A stretch of DNA of 64,000 nucleotides from Thalassococcus halodurans (lineage in GTDB: Bacteria > Pseudomonadota > Alphaproteobacteria > Rhodobacterales > Rhodobacteraceae), in assembly GCF_900108225.1 (NCBI RefSeq), contig NZ_FNUZ01000002.1, positions 932,501 to 996,500 of the forward strand. The letters run 5' to 3'. A program made the translations under genes and the position numbers. The notes under the pieces are model-generated. The model made no database searches. It saw only the letters and a list, made by a program, of their open reading frames with translations, and was not told the DNA's origin. Within the stretch, counting starts at the first letter, position 1, and each line of letters starts with the position of its first letter. Shown piece by piece: positions 44,191 through 53,266 of this stretch.

Positions 44191-44732
44191 TGAACCAGAC
44201 ACTCCCGCAATTGCTGAAGACTTCGACGCAACCATGTGCGGATCGTATTCAGCTTAACGCCTGTGGCATCGGACAATTGCTGATAGGTGTCGCCGTCCAG
44301 ATATGCGCGTTCGATCAGAACCGCGCGATCCGCTGGAAGTTCTTTCAAACACATTTCAAGCCGCGCACGTTCACCAGAGGCAACCACCTGCGCTTCCGGG
44401 CCAGGCCGGTCGTCTGCAACCACCTCGGCCAGATCCAGCTTTTCAGACGCCTTAGGCCCCGCCTTACGATAGCGATCAATCGCAATATTTCTGGTCAGGG
44501 TGATCAGCCATGTCATTGGTGAATATCCGTTCGTCCGGTACATATTGGCCCGGTGCCAAATGCGAAGAAACGCCTCTTGAAGGGCCTCTTCCGCTTCGGT
44601 CCGGTCTTTTAACACACGTAGACACACCGAAAATAGTTTCGCGGACGTCCGGTCATAGAGCAAAGAAAACGCGTTCCGGTCGCCCAGCGCTATTTTAGAC
44701 AGCAAATTCTCGATTTCTTGTTGTGGTGTCAT
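44187..44732 (-). CDS. ECF RNA polymerase sigma factor, SigK-like
   Basis: A 181-residue group 4 sigma factor. Region 2 (about 15-85) contains the core-binding RTEAEEALQEAFLRIW and the -10 recognition segment YSPMTWLITLTRNIAIDRYRK. Region 4 (about 120-175) has the helix-turn-helix DGDTYQQLSDATGVKLNTIRT. It is cotranscribed with the anti-sigma gene through a 4-base overlap. Likely targets are the neighbouring fasciclin and perhaps msrB genes. No clear autoregulatory copy of the TGAAAC/CGTG element was found before the sigma gene itself. Confidence 0.93.
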   Translation of the reverse strand: MTPQQEIENLLSKIALGDRNAFSLLYDRTSAKLFSVCLRVLKDRTEAEEALQEAFLRIWHRANMYRTNGYSPMTWLITLTRNIAIDRYRKAGPKASEKLDLAEVVADDRPGPEAQVVASGERARLEMCLKELPADRAVLIERAYLDGDTYQQLSDATGVKLNTIRTWLRRSLQQLRECLVQ

Positions 44733-44879
44733 CAGAGTTAATTTGCCGCGCTCGCATTATGCCGGAAGAGTCTGGATAAAGGCCCCCTGCAGGTTTAGAC
44801 GGGCGTTGTGGCCCTTGCCCCCGCGCGAGATATGTTGCACCACATGACCAACAAAAGCCCATTTCAAACGAAGGACACT

Positions 44880-45872
44880 ATGACTATGGCGGACGGTTCG
44901 ATCGACATCAACGCTAAACCGACAGAGCAGATCTCGGTCCGCGATGTGTTCGGCATCGACTCTGACATGGTTGTCCATGGTTTCCCCGAGCGCACAGACC
45001 GAGTTCCGGATCTGGATTCGACCTATCGCTTCGACCACGACACCACATTGGCCATTCTGGCGGGCTTTGCCTACAACCGCCGTGTGATGATCCAGGGTTA
45101 TCACGGCACAGGTAAGTCCACGCACATCGAACAGGTTGCCGCACGTCTGAACTGGCCTTGTGTGCGTGTGAACCTTGATAGCCACATCAGCCGTATCGAC
45201 CTGATCGGTAAGGACGCGATCCGTCTGGTTGACGGCAAGCAGACAACCGAGTTCCAGGAAGGCATTCTGCCGTGGGCGCTGCGCAACCCGACAGCGATCG
45301 TGTTCGACGAATACGACGCTGGCCGCGCCGACGTTATGTTCGTGATCCAGCGTGTTCTGGAAGTTGACGGCAAGCTGACGCTTCTGGACCAGAACCAGGT
45401 GATTACCCCACACCCGTTCTTCCGGATCTTCGCGACAGCGAACACTGTTGGTCTGGGCGATACAACCGGCCTCTACCACGGCACACAGCAGATCAACCAA
45501 GGTCAGATGGACCGTTGGTCTCTGGTCGCCACGCTGAACTATCTGCCGCTGGATGCCGAGGTTGATATCATCGTCGCCAAGAACCCCAGCTATGACACCG
45601 ACAAGGGCCGCAAGACTGTGCGTCAGATGGTGACGGTTGCGGAACTCACACGGACCGCCTTCATGAACGGTGATCTGTCGACCGTTATGTCGCCCCGTAC
45701 CGTGATCGCATGGGCGCAGAACGCGACGATCTTCAACGACATCGGTTATGCGTTCCGCCTGTCGTTCCTGAACAAATGTGACGAGCTTGAGCGCCAGACA
45801 GTCGCCGAATTCTACCAGCGCTGCTTTGACCAGGAACTGCCCGAAAGCGCAGCAAGCCTGTCGATGGGCTGA
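44880..45872 (+). CDS. cobS: Cobaltochelatase subunit CobS
   Basis: A 330-residue AAA+ ATPase of the aerobic cobaltochelatase (CobNST) that inserts cobalt into hydrogenobyrinate diamide. [13 protein letters not shown] near residue 20, Walker [15 protein letters not shown] near 75, Walker [15 protein letters not shown] near 142 and sensor [23 protein letters not shown] near 185 are present. ATG 44880 has AAGGA four bases upstream. An upstream extension to 44808 is unsupported. cobT, usually next to cobS in Rhodobacteraceae, is not in the window. A terminator follows. Confidence 0.93.
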   Translation: MTMADGSIDINAKPTEQISVRDVFGIDSDMVVHGFPERTDRVPDLDSTYRFDHDTTLAILAGFAYNRRVMIQGYHGTGKSTHIEQVAARLNWPCVRVNLDSHISRIDLIGKDAIRLVDGKQTTEFQEGILPWALRNPTAIVFDEYDAGRADVMFVIQRVLEVDGKLTLLDQNQVITPHPFFRIFATANTVGLGDTTGLYHGTQQINQGQMDRWSLVATLNYLPLDAEVDIIVAKNPSYDTDKGRKTVRQMVTVAELTRTAFMNGDLSTVMSPRTVIAWAQNATIFNDIGYAFRLSFLNKCDELERQTVAEFYQRCFDQELPESAASLSMG

Positions 45873-45899
45873 TAGCTCTGATCACTGCAAACAGAATTC

Positions 45900-45922
45900 A
45901 GGGGGCTGCGGCCCCCTTTTTC
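45900..45922 (+). terminator. Intrinsic terminator of cobS
   Basis: GGGGGC-TGCG-GCCCCC (45901-45916) followed by TTTTT ends the cobS transcript 28 bases after its stop. No T run is present on the other strand. Confidence 0.8.
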
Positions 45923-45927
45923 GTGCG

Positions 45928-46485
45928 CTATGGTTTGCAGGACAGAACATCGCTTTCGGTGATGATCAGATCCAGTGGCTGATCCGTCGGCTCAAGCGGC
46001 AGATCAGGATCTTCCTGCGCATTGAAGGCAAAGCCAACTGCCAGAACCGGCCCCTTTGCGCGAAGCAGCTCGAGCGTCCGGTCATAGAACCCGCCGCCAT
46101 ACCCCATACGCCCGCCTTCACGGCTGAAGGCCACCAGCGGGACAATCACGATCTCTGGTCTGATCCAGACCTTTTCTACCGGTACATAGGCACCGAACGC
46201 CCCCGTCTCCATGGCGCAATCGGGATCCCATTGCGCAAAGTCCAAGGGCGTATCAGCCGCCTTGATGACAGGCACACCGACAGGGCCATGTGCGCTGGCT
46301 TCGGACATGGCGGGAAGCGGGTCGATCTCGGTCCGGATGGGCATATAGCCGGCAATCGGCACACCGCGATAGCCTGCCAGAAACTCGGACAGCTTACCGG
46401 CCGCACCGGGACCTTGGGCATCAAACGCCGCCTTACGCCGTGCAAAACCGGCCTTCCGCGCGACGGCCTTTGGATCAGTCGTCAT
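45928..46485 (-). CDS. 5-formyltetrahydrofolate cyclo-ligase
   Basis: A 185-residue ATP-dependent enzyme that converts 5-formyl-THF to 5,10-methenyl-THF. The signature SREGGRMGYGGGFYDR near residue 122 is complete, with IAGYMPIRTEIDPLP near 45 and a C-terminal TDQPLDLIITE. The first 4 bases overlap the mgtE stop. The final 15 bases approach the cobS terminator. The pairing with mgtE has no obvious biochemical logic and may be simple operon sharing. Confidence 0.93.
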   Translation of the reverse strand: MTTDPKAVARKAGFARRKAAFDAQGPGAAGKLSEFLAGYRGVPIAGYMPIRTEIDPLPAMSEASAHGPVGVPVIKAADTPLDFAQWDPDCAMETGAFGAYVPVEKVWIRPEIVIVPLVAFSREGGRMGYGGGFYDRTLELLRAKGPVLAVGFAFNAQEDPDLPLEPTDQPLDLIITESDVLSCKP

Positions 46486-47879
46486 AGCAGGATCACCGTT
46501 GCAAGACCGAGGAAGGCAAAGAAGCCGATCACGTCGGTTACAGTTGTCACGAAGACACCCGATGCCAAGGCGGGGTCAACACCCAGCTTCTCAAGCAAAA
46601 TGGGTATGCCCACACCAGACAAGGCCGCCACAAACAGGTTGATGATCAGCGCCACGCCAATCACGAAGCCCAACAAGGGCGAGCCGAACAAGAGCGCTGT
46701 CACCATCGCCAAAGGCACGGCCAGTATCAGCCCGTTCAACAGGCCCACGAACATTTCACGCCGAATAACCCGAAACGCGTTCGATCCGGTCAAGTCGCGC
46801 GTCGCAAGCGCGCGCACCGCAACGGTCAAAGATTGCGTACCGGCGTTGCCGCCCATGGACGCCACGATCGGCATCAAGACCGCCAACGCAACCAAGGCTG
46901 CAATCGTATCTTCGAACTGCGCAATCACGGTCGCAGCCAAAGCCGCTGTGCCAAGGTTCACCACCAGCCAAGGAATACGTTTCTTGGTCGTCTCGATGAT
47001 CGTGTCGGACAAAGAGCTTTCTTCGCCAACACCCGCAAGGCGCAGAATGTCTTCTTCGTGTTCCTCATCCAGAACCGCCATCGCGTCGTCGATGGTAATC
47101 ACACCGACAAGACGTTCGGTTTCATCCACAACGGGGGCCGAGATAAGATGGTACTGGTTGAACGCATAGGCCACGTCGCCTTCGTCCCGTGTCACCGGAA
47201 TGACGTGAAAACTGTCGTCCTTGATCGAGTCCAGCAAAACCTCGCGCCGTGACGCCATTAGTTTGCCCAAGGCGATCTTGCCTACGGGGCGCAGGCGCGG
47301 GTCCACCATGATGATGTGATAGAACTGGTCCGGCAGATCATCCTGATCACGCAGGTAATCAATCGCCTCGCCCACGTTCCAATGCTCGGGCGCCATGACG
47401 ACTTCGCGCTGCATCAGACGACCGGCAGAATATTCTGGGTACGTCAGCGACTGCTGAACCGCGATCCTGTCGCTGTCTTCGAGCACATCAAGAATGGCTT
47501 CGCGGTCGCCTTCTTCAAGGTCTTCCAGAAGGTCGACAACGTCATCCGAATCCAGTTCCCGCACCGCGTCGGCAAGAACTTCGGGGTTCAGGATGCTGAT
47601 CACTTCTTCCCGGATGCTTTCATCCAGTTCCGAAAGGATTTCGCCGTCGAATTCGCGATCATAAAGCTTGATCAGGCGCAGTCGGTCGAACGCGTTGATC
47701 TGCTCCAGCATGTCGGCGATGTCCGCCGCATGCAGCGGCTCCATCAACTCGATCAGCCGTTCCCGATCCTGCACATCCACCGCATAGAGAATCGCGGCCA
47801 CGGTTTTCGGGGAAAGAACGTAGTTGTCGTCTTCCTCGGAAACGGTTTCAGCAGCGGTTTCTACCTGATCTTCGGTCAT
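46482..47879 (-). CDS. mgtE: Magnesium transporter MgtE
   Basis: A 465-residue magnesium channel. An acidic MgtE N-domain (about 25-150) is followed by two CBS domains (about 150-275, with YHIIMVDPRLRPVGKIAL and LVGVITIDDAMAVLDEEHEED) that sense cytosolic magnesium. Five membrane helices from about 310 contain VALAVLMPIVASMGGNAGTQS, the pore motif with its GGNAGTQS turn. ATG 47879 is the natural start. It lies divergent from guanine deaminase and upstream of the 5-FCL gene with a 4-base overlap. Confidence 0.95.
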   Translation of the reverse strand: MTEDQVETAAETVSEEDDNYVLSPKTVAAILYAVDVQDRERLIELMEPLHAADIADMLEQINAFDRLRLIKLYDREFDGEILSELDESIREEVISILNPEVLADAVRELDSDDVVDLLEDLEEGDREAILDVLEDSDRIAVQQSLTYPEYSAGRLMQREVVMAPEHWNVGEAIDYLRDQDDLPDQFYHIIMVDPRLRPVGKIALGKLMASRREVLLDSIKDDSFHVIPVTRDEGDVAYAFNQYHLISAPVVDETERLVGVITIDDAMAVLDEEHEEDILRLAGVGEESSLSDTIIETTKKRIPWLVVNLGTAALAATVIAQFEDTIAALVALAVLMPIVASMGGNAGTQSLTVAVRALATRDLTGSNAFRVIRREMFVGLLNGLILAVPLAMVTALLFGSPLLGFVIGVALIINLFVAALSGVGIPILLEKLGVDPALASGVFVTTVTDVIGFFAFLGLATVILL

Positions 47880-48006
47880 ACAGCCCCTTTCGCGCGCTTC
47901 CGTAACGTTTAGATTGCGTACCTACGCGCGGGGACCATATGGCAGGTCTCTGGAAAGAAACAGGTGTCGGCGAAAATTTTGCTGGTGCGCAGAAAGGGTG
48001 GCGGGC

Positions 48007-49287
48007 ATGGCTTTGCTTTTGGGCCGTATCTTGGAAATTTCGGGCGATCCGTTTCAGGACGGTCTTGATGCGGTCACGATCCGCACCGATGGCGCAGTGC
48101 GTATTGTCAACGGTCTGATCGCGGAAACAGGCGATGCCGCAGCCCTGCGCGCGGCTTATCCAAACGACGATATCACAGACTACGGCAATGACCTGATCTG
48201 CCCCGGTTTCGTCGATGCGCACGTACATTTTCCGCAAACCTCCATCATTGCCAGCTGGGGCAAACGGCTGATCGACTGGTTGAACAGCTACACCTTCCCC
48301 GAAGAAATGCGCTTTGGCGATCCGGACTACGCCGCGATGATCGCCGCGCGGTATTTCGATCTGACGCTGGCCAATGGCACCACAACTGTTTGTTCATTTG
48401 GCACCGTGCACCCGACCAGTGTGGATGCCTTTTTCACCGAGGCACAAACACGCGGCCTGCGTGCCTTAACCGGCAAAACCTGTATGGACCGCAACGCGCC
48501 CGAAGGCCTGCGGGACACAGCGAAATCCGCCTACGACGATAGCAAAGCCCTGCTGGATCGCTGGCATGGCGTGGATCGTCTTTCCTACGTCATCACACCC
48601 CGCTTTTCGCCGACGTCGACGCCGGAACAACTGCATACGCTTGGCGGGCTTTGGGCCGAGCGGCCCGATTGTCTGATGCAAACGCACCTATCGGAACAGA
48701 CCGATGAAATCGCGTGGGTCAAATCCCTGTTCCCCGAAGCGCGGGATTATCTGGACACCTATGAACAAACCGGCCTGTTGGGGGAAAATGGGCTTTATGG
48801 CCATGCGATCCATCTGGAACCGCGCGAGATCGACAGGCTGTCCGAGGTCAACGCCGCCCTGATCCACTGCCCGACATCAAACACCTTCATCGGCTCGGGG
48901 CTGTTCGACATGGACGGCCTGACATCGCGCGTGCGCGTTGGTTTGGCCACGGACACCGGCGGTGGATCCTCGTTTTCCATGCTGCGTACAATGGCGGCGG
49001 CTTATGAGATCGGACAACTGCGCGGACGCCCCTTGCATCCTGCAGAACTGATGTGGCTCGCCACGGCAGGGTCGGCACGGGCGCTGAAACTCGACAACAA
49101 AATCGGGCGCGTCGCCAAGGGGTACGAGGCCGATCTTTGCGTCCTGAACCTATCCTCGACCGAGGCCATCGCACAACGCGCCGACCGCGCCAGCGATGCG
49201 TGGGAAGAGGTCTTTGCCTCCATCATGATGGCCGATGACCGCGCGGTGCGGGACGTCTGGGTGAACGGCAACCGCGTTCAGCGCTGA
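48007..49287 (+). CDS. guaD: Guanine deaminase
   Basis: A 426-residue zinc amidohydrolase that converts guanine to xanthine. Metal and substrate motifs are PGFVDAHVHFPQTSI near residue 67, MQTHLSEQTDEI near 223, YGHAIHLEPREID near 264 and LATDTGGGSSFSML near 315, with the zinc Asp in the last. ATG 48007 begins the conserved domain with AGGG upstream. An in-frame upstream extension from 47914 is unsupported. The last 10 bases overlap the convergent rarA gene. Confidence 0.92.
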   Translation: MALLLGRILEISGDPFQDGLDAVTIRTDGAVRIVNGLIAETGDAAALRAAYPNDDITDYGNDLICPGFVDAHVHFPQTSIIASWGKRLIDWLNSYTFPEEMRFGDPDYAAMIAARYFDLTLANGTTTVCSFGTVHPTSVDAFFTEAQTRGLRALTGKTCMDRNAPEGLRDTAKSAYDDSKALLDRWHGVDRLSYVITPRFSPTSTPEQLHTLGGLWAERPDCLMQTHLSEQTDEIAWVKSLFPEARDYLDTYEQTGLLGENGLYGHAIHLEPREIDRLSEVNAALIHCPTSNTFIGSGLFDMDGLTSRVRVGLATDTGGGSSFSMLRTMAAAYEIGQLRGRPLHPAELMWLATAGSARALKLDNKIGRVAKGYEADLCVLNLSSTEAIAQRADRASDAWEEVFASIMMADDRAVRDVWVNGNRVQR

Positions 49288-50597
49288 CGCTCTCTCCGCA
49301 GCTTGGCGAAATACTCGACCCGTTTTTTTAGGTCGCGCTCGAACCCGCGCTCGACCGGCGCGTAGAATTCGGGCCGCTTCATCCCGTCAGGGAAGTAATT
49401 CTGGCCCGAAAACGCGTCTTCCTGATCGTGGTCATAGGCATATCCGTCGCCATAGCCCTGATCCTTCATCAAGGATGTGGGCGCGTTCAGGATATGCTTG
49501 GGCGGCGGGGCGGACCCCGACGAAGCAGCCAGACGACGCGCGGCTTTATAGGCCACGTAGTTGGCGTTCGATTTGGGCGCCAAAGCCAGATAGATCACCG
49601 CCTGTGACAGGGCCAACTCGCCCTCGGGGCTGCCAAGGCGTTCGTAGGTCTGCCAGCTTTGCAGACAAAACGCCTGCGCCTGCGGATCGGCCAGACCGAT
49701 ATCTTCCACTGCCATACGCGTCAGGCGACGCGCCAGAAAACGCGGGTCTTCACCGCCTTCCAGCATGCGCGAAAACCAATAAAGCGCCGCATCCGGATCG
49801 GACCCGCGCACTGATTTGTGCAGGGCCGAGATCAGATTATAATGCCCGTCGCCGGATTTGTCGTAGTTCGCCGCCCGCCGCATCAGACGCGCGCGCAGGT
49901 CTTCGATCTCAAGCGGTTTGGCGACGCGCCACGCCATCGCCTGTTCAACAAGGTTCAGGAATGCGCGGCCATCACCATCGGCCATTTCGATCAAAGCCGC
50001 CCGTGCCGACGGGATCAGGGGCAATTCGCGCTCCAACACGGCCTCGGCCCGCTGCGCCATCAGTTCCAGCTCGTCTGGCGACAGGCGTTCCAGCACCATC
50101 ACCTGCGACCGGCTTAGAACCGCCGCGTTCAGTTCGAACGACGGGTTTTCCGTGGTCGCGCCCACCAACAGGATGGTGCCGTCTTCCATGTGGGGCAGAA
50201 AGCTGTCCTGCTGGGCTTTGTTGAAGCGGTGGATTTCGTCCACGAACAGCAACGTGCCCTGCCCGATCTTGCGCCGCTGCTTGGCGGCCTCAAACACTTT
50301 GCGCAGGTCAGGAACACCGGTGAAGATCGCGCTGATCTGGACGAAATGCAGATCAGTTTCCTGCGCCAGCAAACGTGCGATCGTCGTCTTCCCGACGCCC
50401 GGCGGCCCCCAGAATATGATCGAGCCCAATGCGCCCGCATCCAGCATGACGCGCAGCGATCCTTCGGGGCCAAGCACCTGGTGCTGACCAATAACTTCGG
50501 ACAGGCTGGCAGGCCGCAAGACATCCGCCAGCGGGCGATGCGCGGGGCCTTCGGGCATGTCACCGGATTGGGACGGGCTATCGAACAGATCAGCCAT
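49278..50597 (-). CDS. rarA: Replication-associated recombination protein RarA
   Basis: A 439-residue AAA+ ATPase of the clamp-loader family that acts at stalled replication forks. Walker A is FWGPPGVGKTTIARLLAQ near residue 58, and Walker B with the signature FVDEIHRFNKAQQDSFLPHMEDG is near 110. The C-terminal MgsA tetramerisation region has GSDPDAALYWFSRMLEGGEDPRFLARR near 265. It starts 3 bases after the protease stop, so both are on one transcript. Normal length. Confidence 0.95.
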   Translation of the reverse strand: MADLFDSPSQSGDMPEGPAHRPLADVLRPASLSEVIGQHQVLGPEGSLRVMLDAGALGSIIFWGPPGVGKTTIARLLAQETDLHFVQISAIFTGVPDLRKVFEAAKQRRKIGQGTLLFVDEIHRFNKAQQDSFLPHMEDGTILLVGATTENPSFELNAAVLSRSQVMVLERLSPDELELMAQRAEAVLERELPLIPSARAALIEMADGDGRAFLNLVEQAMAWRVAKPLEIEDLRARLMRRAANYDKSGDGHYNLISALHKSVRGSDPDAALYWFSRMLEGGEDPRFLARRLTRMAVEDIGLADPQAQAFCLQSWQTYERLGSPEGELALSQAVIYLALAPKSNANYVAYKAARRLAASSGSAPPPKHILNAPTSLMKDQGYGDGYAYDHDQEDAFSGQNYFPDGMKRPEFYAPVERGFERDLKKRVEYFAKLRRERQR

Positions 50598-50600
50598 AAA

Positions 50601-51977
50601 TCACGCGCGGAACCTAAGCTGGATACGTTGGGACCCGCGAATGGCGGTGATCGCGATACGCGGTGCAGCTTTGGCCAAGGCTCGCGCCACCTGCGCCGGC
50701 CGTTCGATCACCCGCCCATTAATTTCCGTGATGATGTCGCCTGCCCGAAGACCCGCACGCGCGCCCCAGCGACCGGGATCAAGCACCACGATACCTTCGC
50801 TGTTCACAGGCAGCCCCAGTTCTTCGATCACCGCGGGATTGATCCGCGCAACGGTCAGCCCCGGCAGCACGTCGTTCCCGCCAAGGGTTTTCGTATTCCG
50901 CGCGGGGCTGTCCGGCGGTGCGATCAGATTGACCTTCAGTGCTTTGGTTTTCCCCTGCCGCGCGATCTGGACGCGCGCGGTTTCGCCGATGCCCTTCACG
51001 CTCATCCGATAGATCATCTCGGCCGGTGTGTTCACCGGCTGACGGTCGACCTGAAGGATCACGTCGCCTACACGCAGCCCTGCCTCTAGAAACGGGCTGG
51101 CGGGGTGGATGGCAGAAATCAGAATACCCTGAGGCGCGGCGCGACCCAGACTTTCGGAAATATCCGCATCCACCGATTGCCCTGTCAGACCGGCCCAAGG
51201 ACGCTGGAAACGCTGTTCGCCTGATGTCGCCTGTTTGACAAACTGTTCAACCAAGGCTGACGGAATGGCAAAGCCAATGCCGTTCGATCCGCCCGACCGT
51301 GTCAGGATCGAGGTATTCACCCCGATCAAATCACCGTTGATATCAATCAGCGCACCACCCGAATTGCCGGGATTGATCGGCGCATCTGTCTGAATGAAAT
51401 ACCCCCGCGCGTTGCCCGTGGCCGTGCCTGACCGCGCAAGGCCGGACACAATGCCACTGCTGACCGTTTGGCCAACACCAAAGGGGTTTCCGATGGCCAG
51501 CACAAGTTCGCCCACCTCGACCGTGTCGCTGTCACGGAACCGAAGAAACGGCATATCACGCGCCCCGTCCAGCTTCAGGATCGCGATGTCGGATTCCTCA
51601 TCCGCCAGCAAGACACGGGCGGCGTATTCTTCGCGCGTGTTCAGCACCACGCGAATATCCGTCGCCTGCCCCACCACGTGGTAGTTCGACACCATGATGC
51701 CGTCTGGCGACAGGATCACACCAGAGCCAAGCGAGTTCTGCACCCGCGGGCGCGGTGCCGCGAAATCACGGAAGAAATTGCCAAAGAACGGATCATCCGC
51801 AAAAGGCGACCGCTGTTCCACCACGCGCGACGCATAGATGTTCACGACCGCAGGGGCCGCCTGTTTCACCAATGGCGCGAATGACAGAGAGATTTCGGAC
51901 TTGGATGCGGGAATGCGCGTGTCAGCCTGAACAGCGACCGGCAACATCAATACCAGAGCCAAAAGAATGCGGATCAT
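50601..51977 (-). CDS. Do-like periplasmic serine protease (DegP/DegQ family)
   Basis: A 458-residue protease/chaperone for misfolded envelope proteins. A Sec signal (MIRILLALVLMLPVAVQA) is followed by a trypsin-like domain with catalytic His in SNYHVVGQA near residue 102, Asp in ESDIAILKL near 131 and Ser in NPGNSGGALI near 208. Two PDZ domains follow (about 260-345 and 365-450). The ATG at 51977 is preceded by CAGGAGG at good distance, and an upstream extension to 52031 is not supported. Cotranscribed with rarA. Confidence 0.94.
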   Translation of the reverse strand: MIRILLALVLMLPVAVQADTRIPASKSEISLSFAPLVKQAAPAVVNIYASRVVEQRSPFADDPFFGNFFRDFAAPRPRVQNSLGSGVILSPDGIMVSNYHVVGQATDIRVVLNTREEYAARVLLADEESDIAILKLDGARDMPFLRFRDSDTVEVGELVLAIGNPFGVGQTVSSGIVSGLARSGTATGNARGYFIQTDAPINPGNSGGALIDINGDLIGVNTSILTRSGGSNGIGFAIPSALVEQFVKQATSGEQRFQRPWAGLTGQSVDADISESLGRAAPQGILISAIHPASPFLEAGLRVGDVILQVDRQPVNTPAEMIYRMSVKGIGETARVQIARQGKTKALKVNLIAPPDSPARNTKTLGGNDVLPGLTVARINPAVIEELGLPVNSEGIVVLDPGRWGARAGLRAGDIITEINGRVIERPAQVARALAKAAPRIAITAIRGSQRIQLRFRA

Positions 51978-52070
51978 GGGCCCTCCTGAAACGTTGTCAC
52001 AGGATATGCGGGCCACGGGGGCCATTTGCAACCATCTCTGGCCACAAACGGCCCCTTGGGAGGGAACTGA

Positions 52071-53138
52071 TTAACTCGCGAGGCTTAGGCCCGCGTCACG
52101 GCGCAACGCGACTGTGTGCGCCAGCTTGCGCATGGCCGCCTCGGTTTCGGCCCAGCCTAGGCATCCGTCCGTGATCGACTGACCATAGACCAAGGGCGTC
52201 TTGCCCAGCTTTTGCGCGCCGCCGACCAGATGGCTTTCCACCATGACGCCGGTGATGCGATGATCCCCATCGGCGATCTGCGTCCCGATTTCATGAAGCA
52301 CCGCAGGCTGGCGCGCCGGGTCTTTGCCGCTGTTGGCGTGGCTTGCGTCGATCATGACCTGAGGACGCACGCCGTCGCGTTCGCAGGCAATGCAGACCGC
52401 ATCGACCGAAGCCGCATCAAAGTTGGTCGCACCGCCACCACCGCGCAGGATCACGTGGCAGTCTTCATTGCCGCTGGTCGACACAATCGCCGCTTGGCCG
52501 CTGGCTGTTGTGCCCATGAAATGGTGCTGACCCGCCGCCGAACGCACCGCGTCAATAGCGATCTGGGCATTGCCGCGCGTGCCGTTCTTGAAGCCCACCG
52601 GACAGGACAGACCCGACGCCATTTCGCGGTGGATCTGGCTTTCTGTCGTCCGCGCCCCGATTGCCGCCCAAGACACAAGATCCGCAATGTATTGCGGCAC
52701 GGTGGTATCCAAAAACTCGGTCGCTACCGGCAGGCCCATTTCGTTGATCTGCAACAGAAGCGTCCGCGCGGTTTCAAGACCTTCGTTAATGCGGAAGCTG
52801 CCATCCAGACCCGGATCGTTGATCATGCCCTTCCAGCCCGCAATGGTGCGCGGCTTTTCGAAATAGACGCGCATGACCACCTCAAGCTCGCCTTTTGTTT
52901 CCTCGCGCAGTTCCAACAACAGGCGCGCGTATTCGATGGCGGCAACGGGATCGTGGATCGAACAGGGTCCGACAATCGATATCAGACGGTCATCATTGCC
53001 TTTCAGAATGTTCTGAATAGCCTCGCGCCCTGCCCGCACTGTTTGCGCGGCGGCGTCCGAGACGGGATGTCGTCGGGCCAGTTCCTCGGGGGAAATCAGT
53101 TGCTGCATCTTTGTGATCCGTAGGTCTTGGGTGGTCAT
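52071..53138 (-). CDS. aroG: 3-deoxy-7-phosphoheptulonate (DAHP) synthase, class I
   Basis: A 355-residue enzyme joining phosphoenolpyruvate and erythrose-4-phosphate, the first committed step of the aromatic pathway. It is the AroFGH-type TIM barrel. RLISIVGPCSIHDP near residue 51, RVYFEKPRTIAGWKGMINDP near 91, EFLDTTVPQYIADLVSWAAIGARTTESQ (in blocks near 138-165) and MIDASHANSGKDP near 261 are family landmarks with the metal Cys, His, Glu and Asp. AAGGA lies eight bases before ATG 53138. An attenuator with an aromatic leader peptide precedes it (53172-53302), so expression is probably tuned by charged Phe-, Tyr- and Trp-tRNA. The class I type alone does not tell which aromatic inhibits the enzyme. 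Confidence 0.94.
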   Translation of the reverse strand: MTTQDLRITKMQQLISPEELARRHPVSDAAAQTVRAGREAIQNILKGNDDRLISIVGPCSIHDPVAAIEYARLLLELREETKGELEVVMRVYFEKPRTIAGWKGMINDPGLDGSFRINEGLETARTLLLQINEMGLPVATEFLDTTVPQYIADLVSWAAIGARTTESQIHREMASGLSCPVGFKNGTRGNAQIAIDAVRSAAGQHHFMGTTASGQAAIVSTSGNEDCHVILRGGGGATNFDAASVDAVCIACERDGVRPQVMIDASHANSGKDPARQPAVLHEIGTQIADGDHRITGVMVESHLVGGAQKLGKTPLVYGQSITDGCLGWAETEAAMRKLAHTVALRRDAGLSLAS

Positions 53139-53171
53139 GGTGGTGATCCTTTTCAGGCCCCCGACGGACAC

Positions 53172-53196
53172 AAAAAAACCGCCGGTGAGGGCGGTT
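53172..53196 (-). terminator. Attenuator terminator before the DAHP synthase gene
   Basis: On the minus strand AACCGCC (53190-53196) and GGCGGTT (53177-53183) form a perfect seven-base stem around CTCACC, followed by TTTTT. It lies between the leader peptide stop (53225) and the aroG start (53138), where a terminator makes sense only as an attenuator. Confidence 0.85.
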
Positions 53197-53266
53197 CGGT
53201 GTGGTATCTTGTTTTAACGTTTTGTCAGAACGCACAAACCCCTGCCGCCGCCTTATGGCTCGGTGC
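53190..53266 (-). promoter_or_regulatory. Competing leader hairpins of the aroG attenuator
   Basis: Region 1 GCACCGAGCC (53257-53266) directly follows the aromatic codons and can pair with region 2 GGCGGCGG (about 53245-53252) across ATAA. Region 2 (53233-53246: GGC, GGTT and TGTG blocks) can alternatively pair with region 3 (53190-53203: CACA, AACC and GCC blocks), which includes the 5' arm of the terminator. A ribosome stalled on the aromatic codons would cover region 1 and favour the 2:3 antiterminator. Pairings were found by eye, and energies were not computed. Confidence 0.65.

Noticed and set aside
44733-44879. Autoregulatory ECF promoter before the sigma gene
   Set aside because: A TGAAAT occurs, but no CGTG/CGTC lies at the right spacing.
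47914-48006. N-terminal extension of guanine deaminase
   Set aside because: Arg/Cys-rich and unlike the family. The conserved domain begins at the ATG at 48007.
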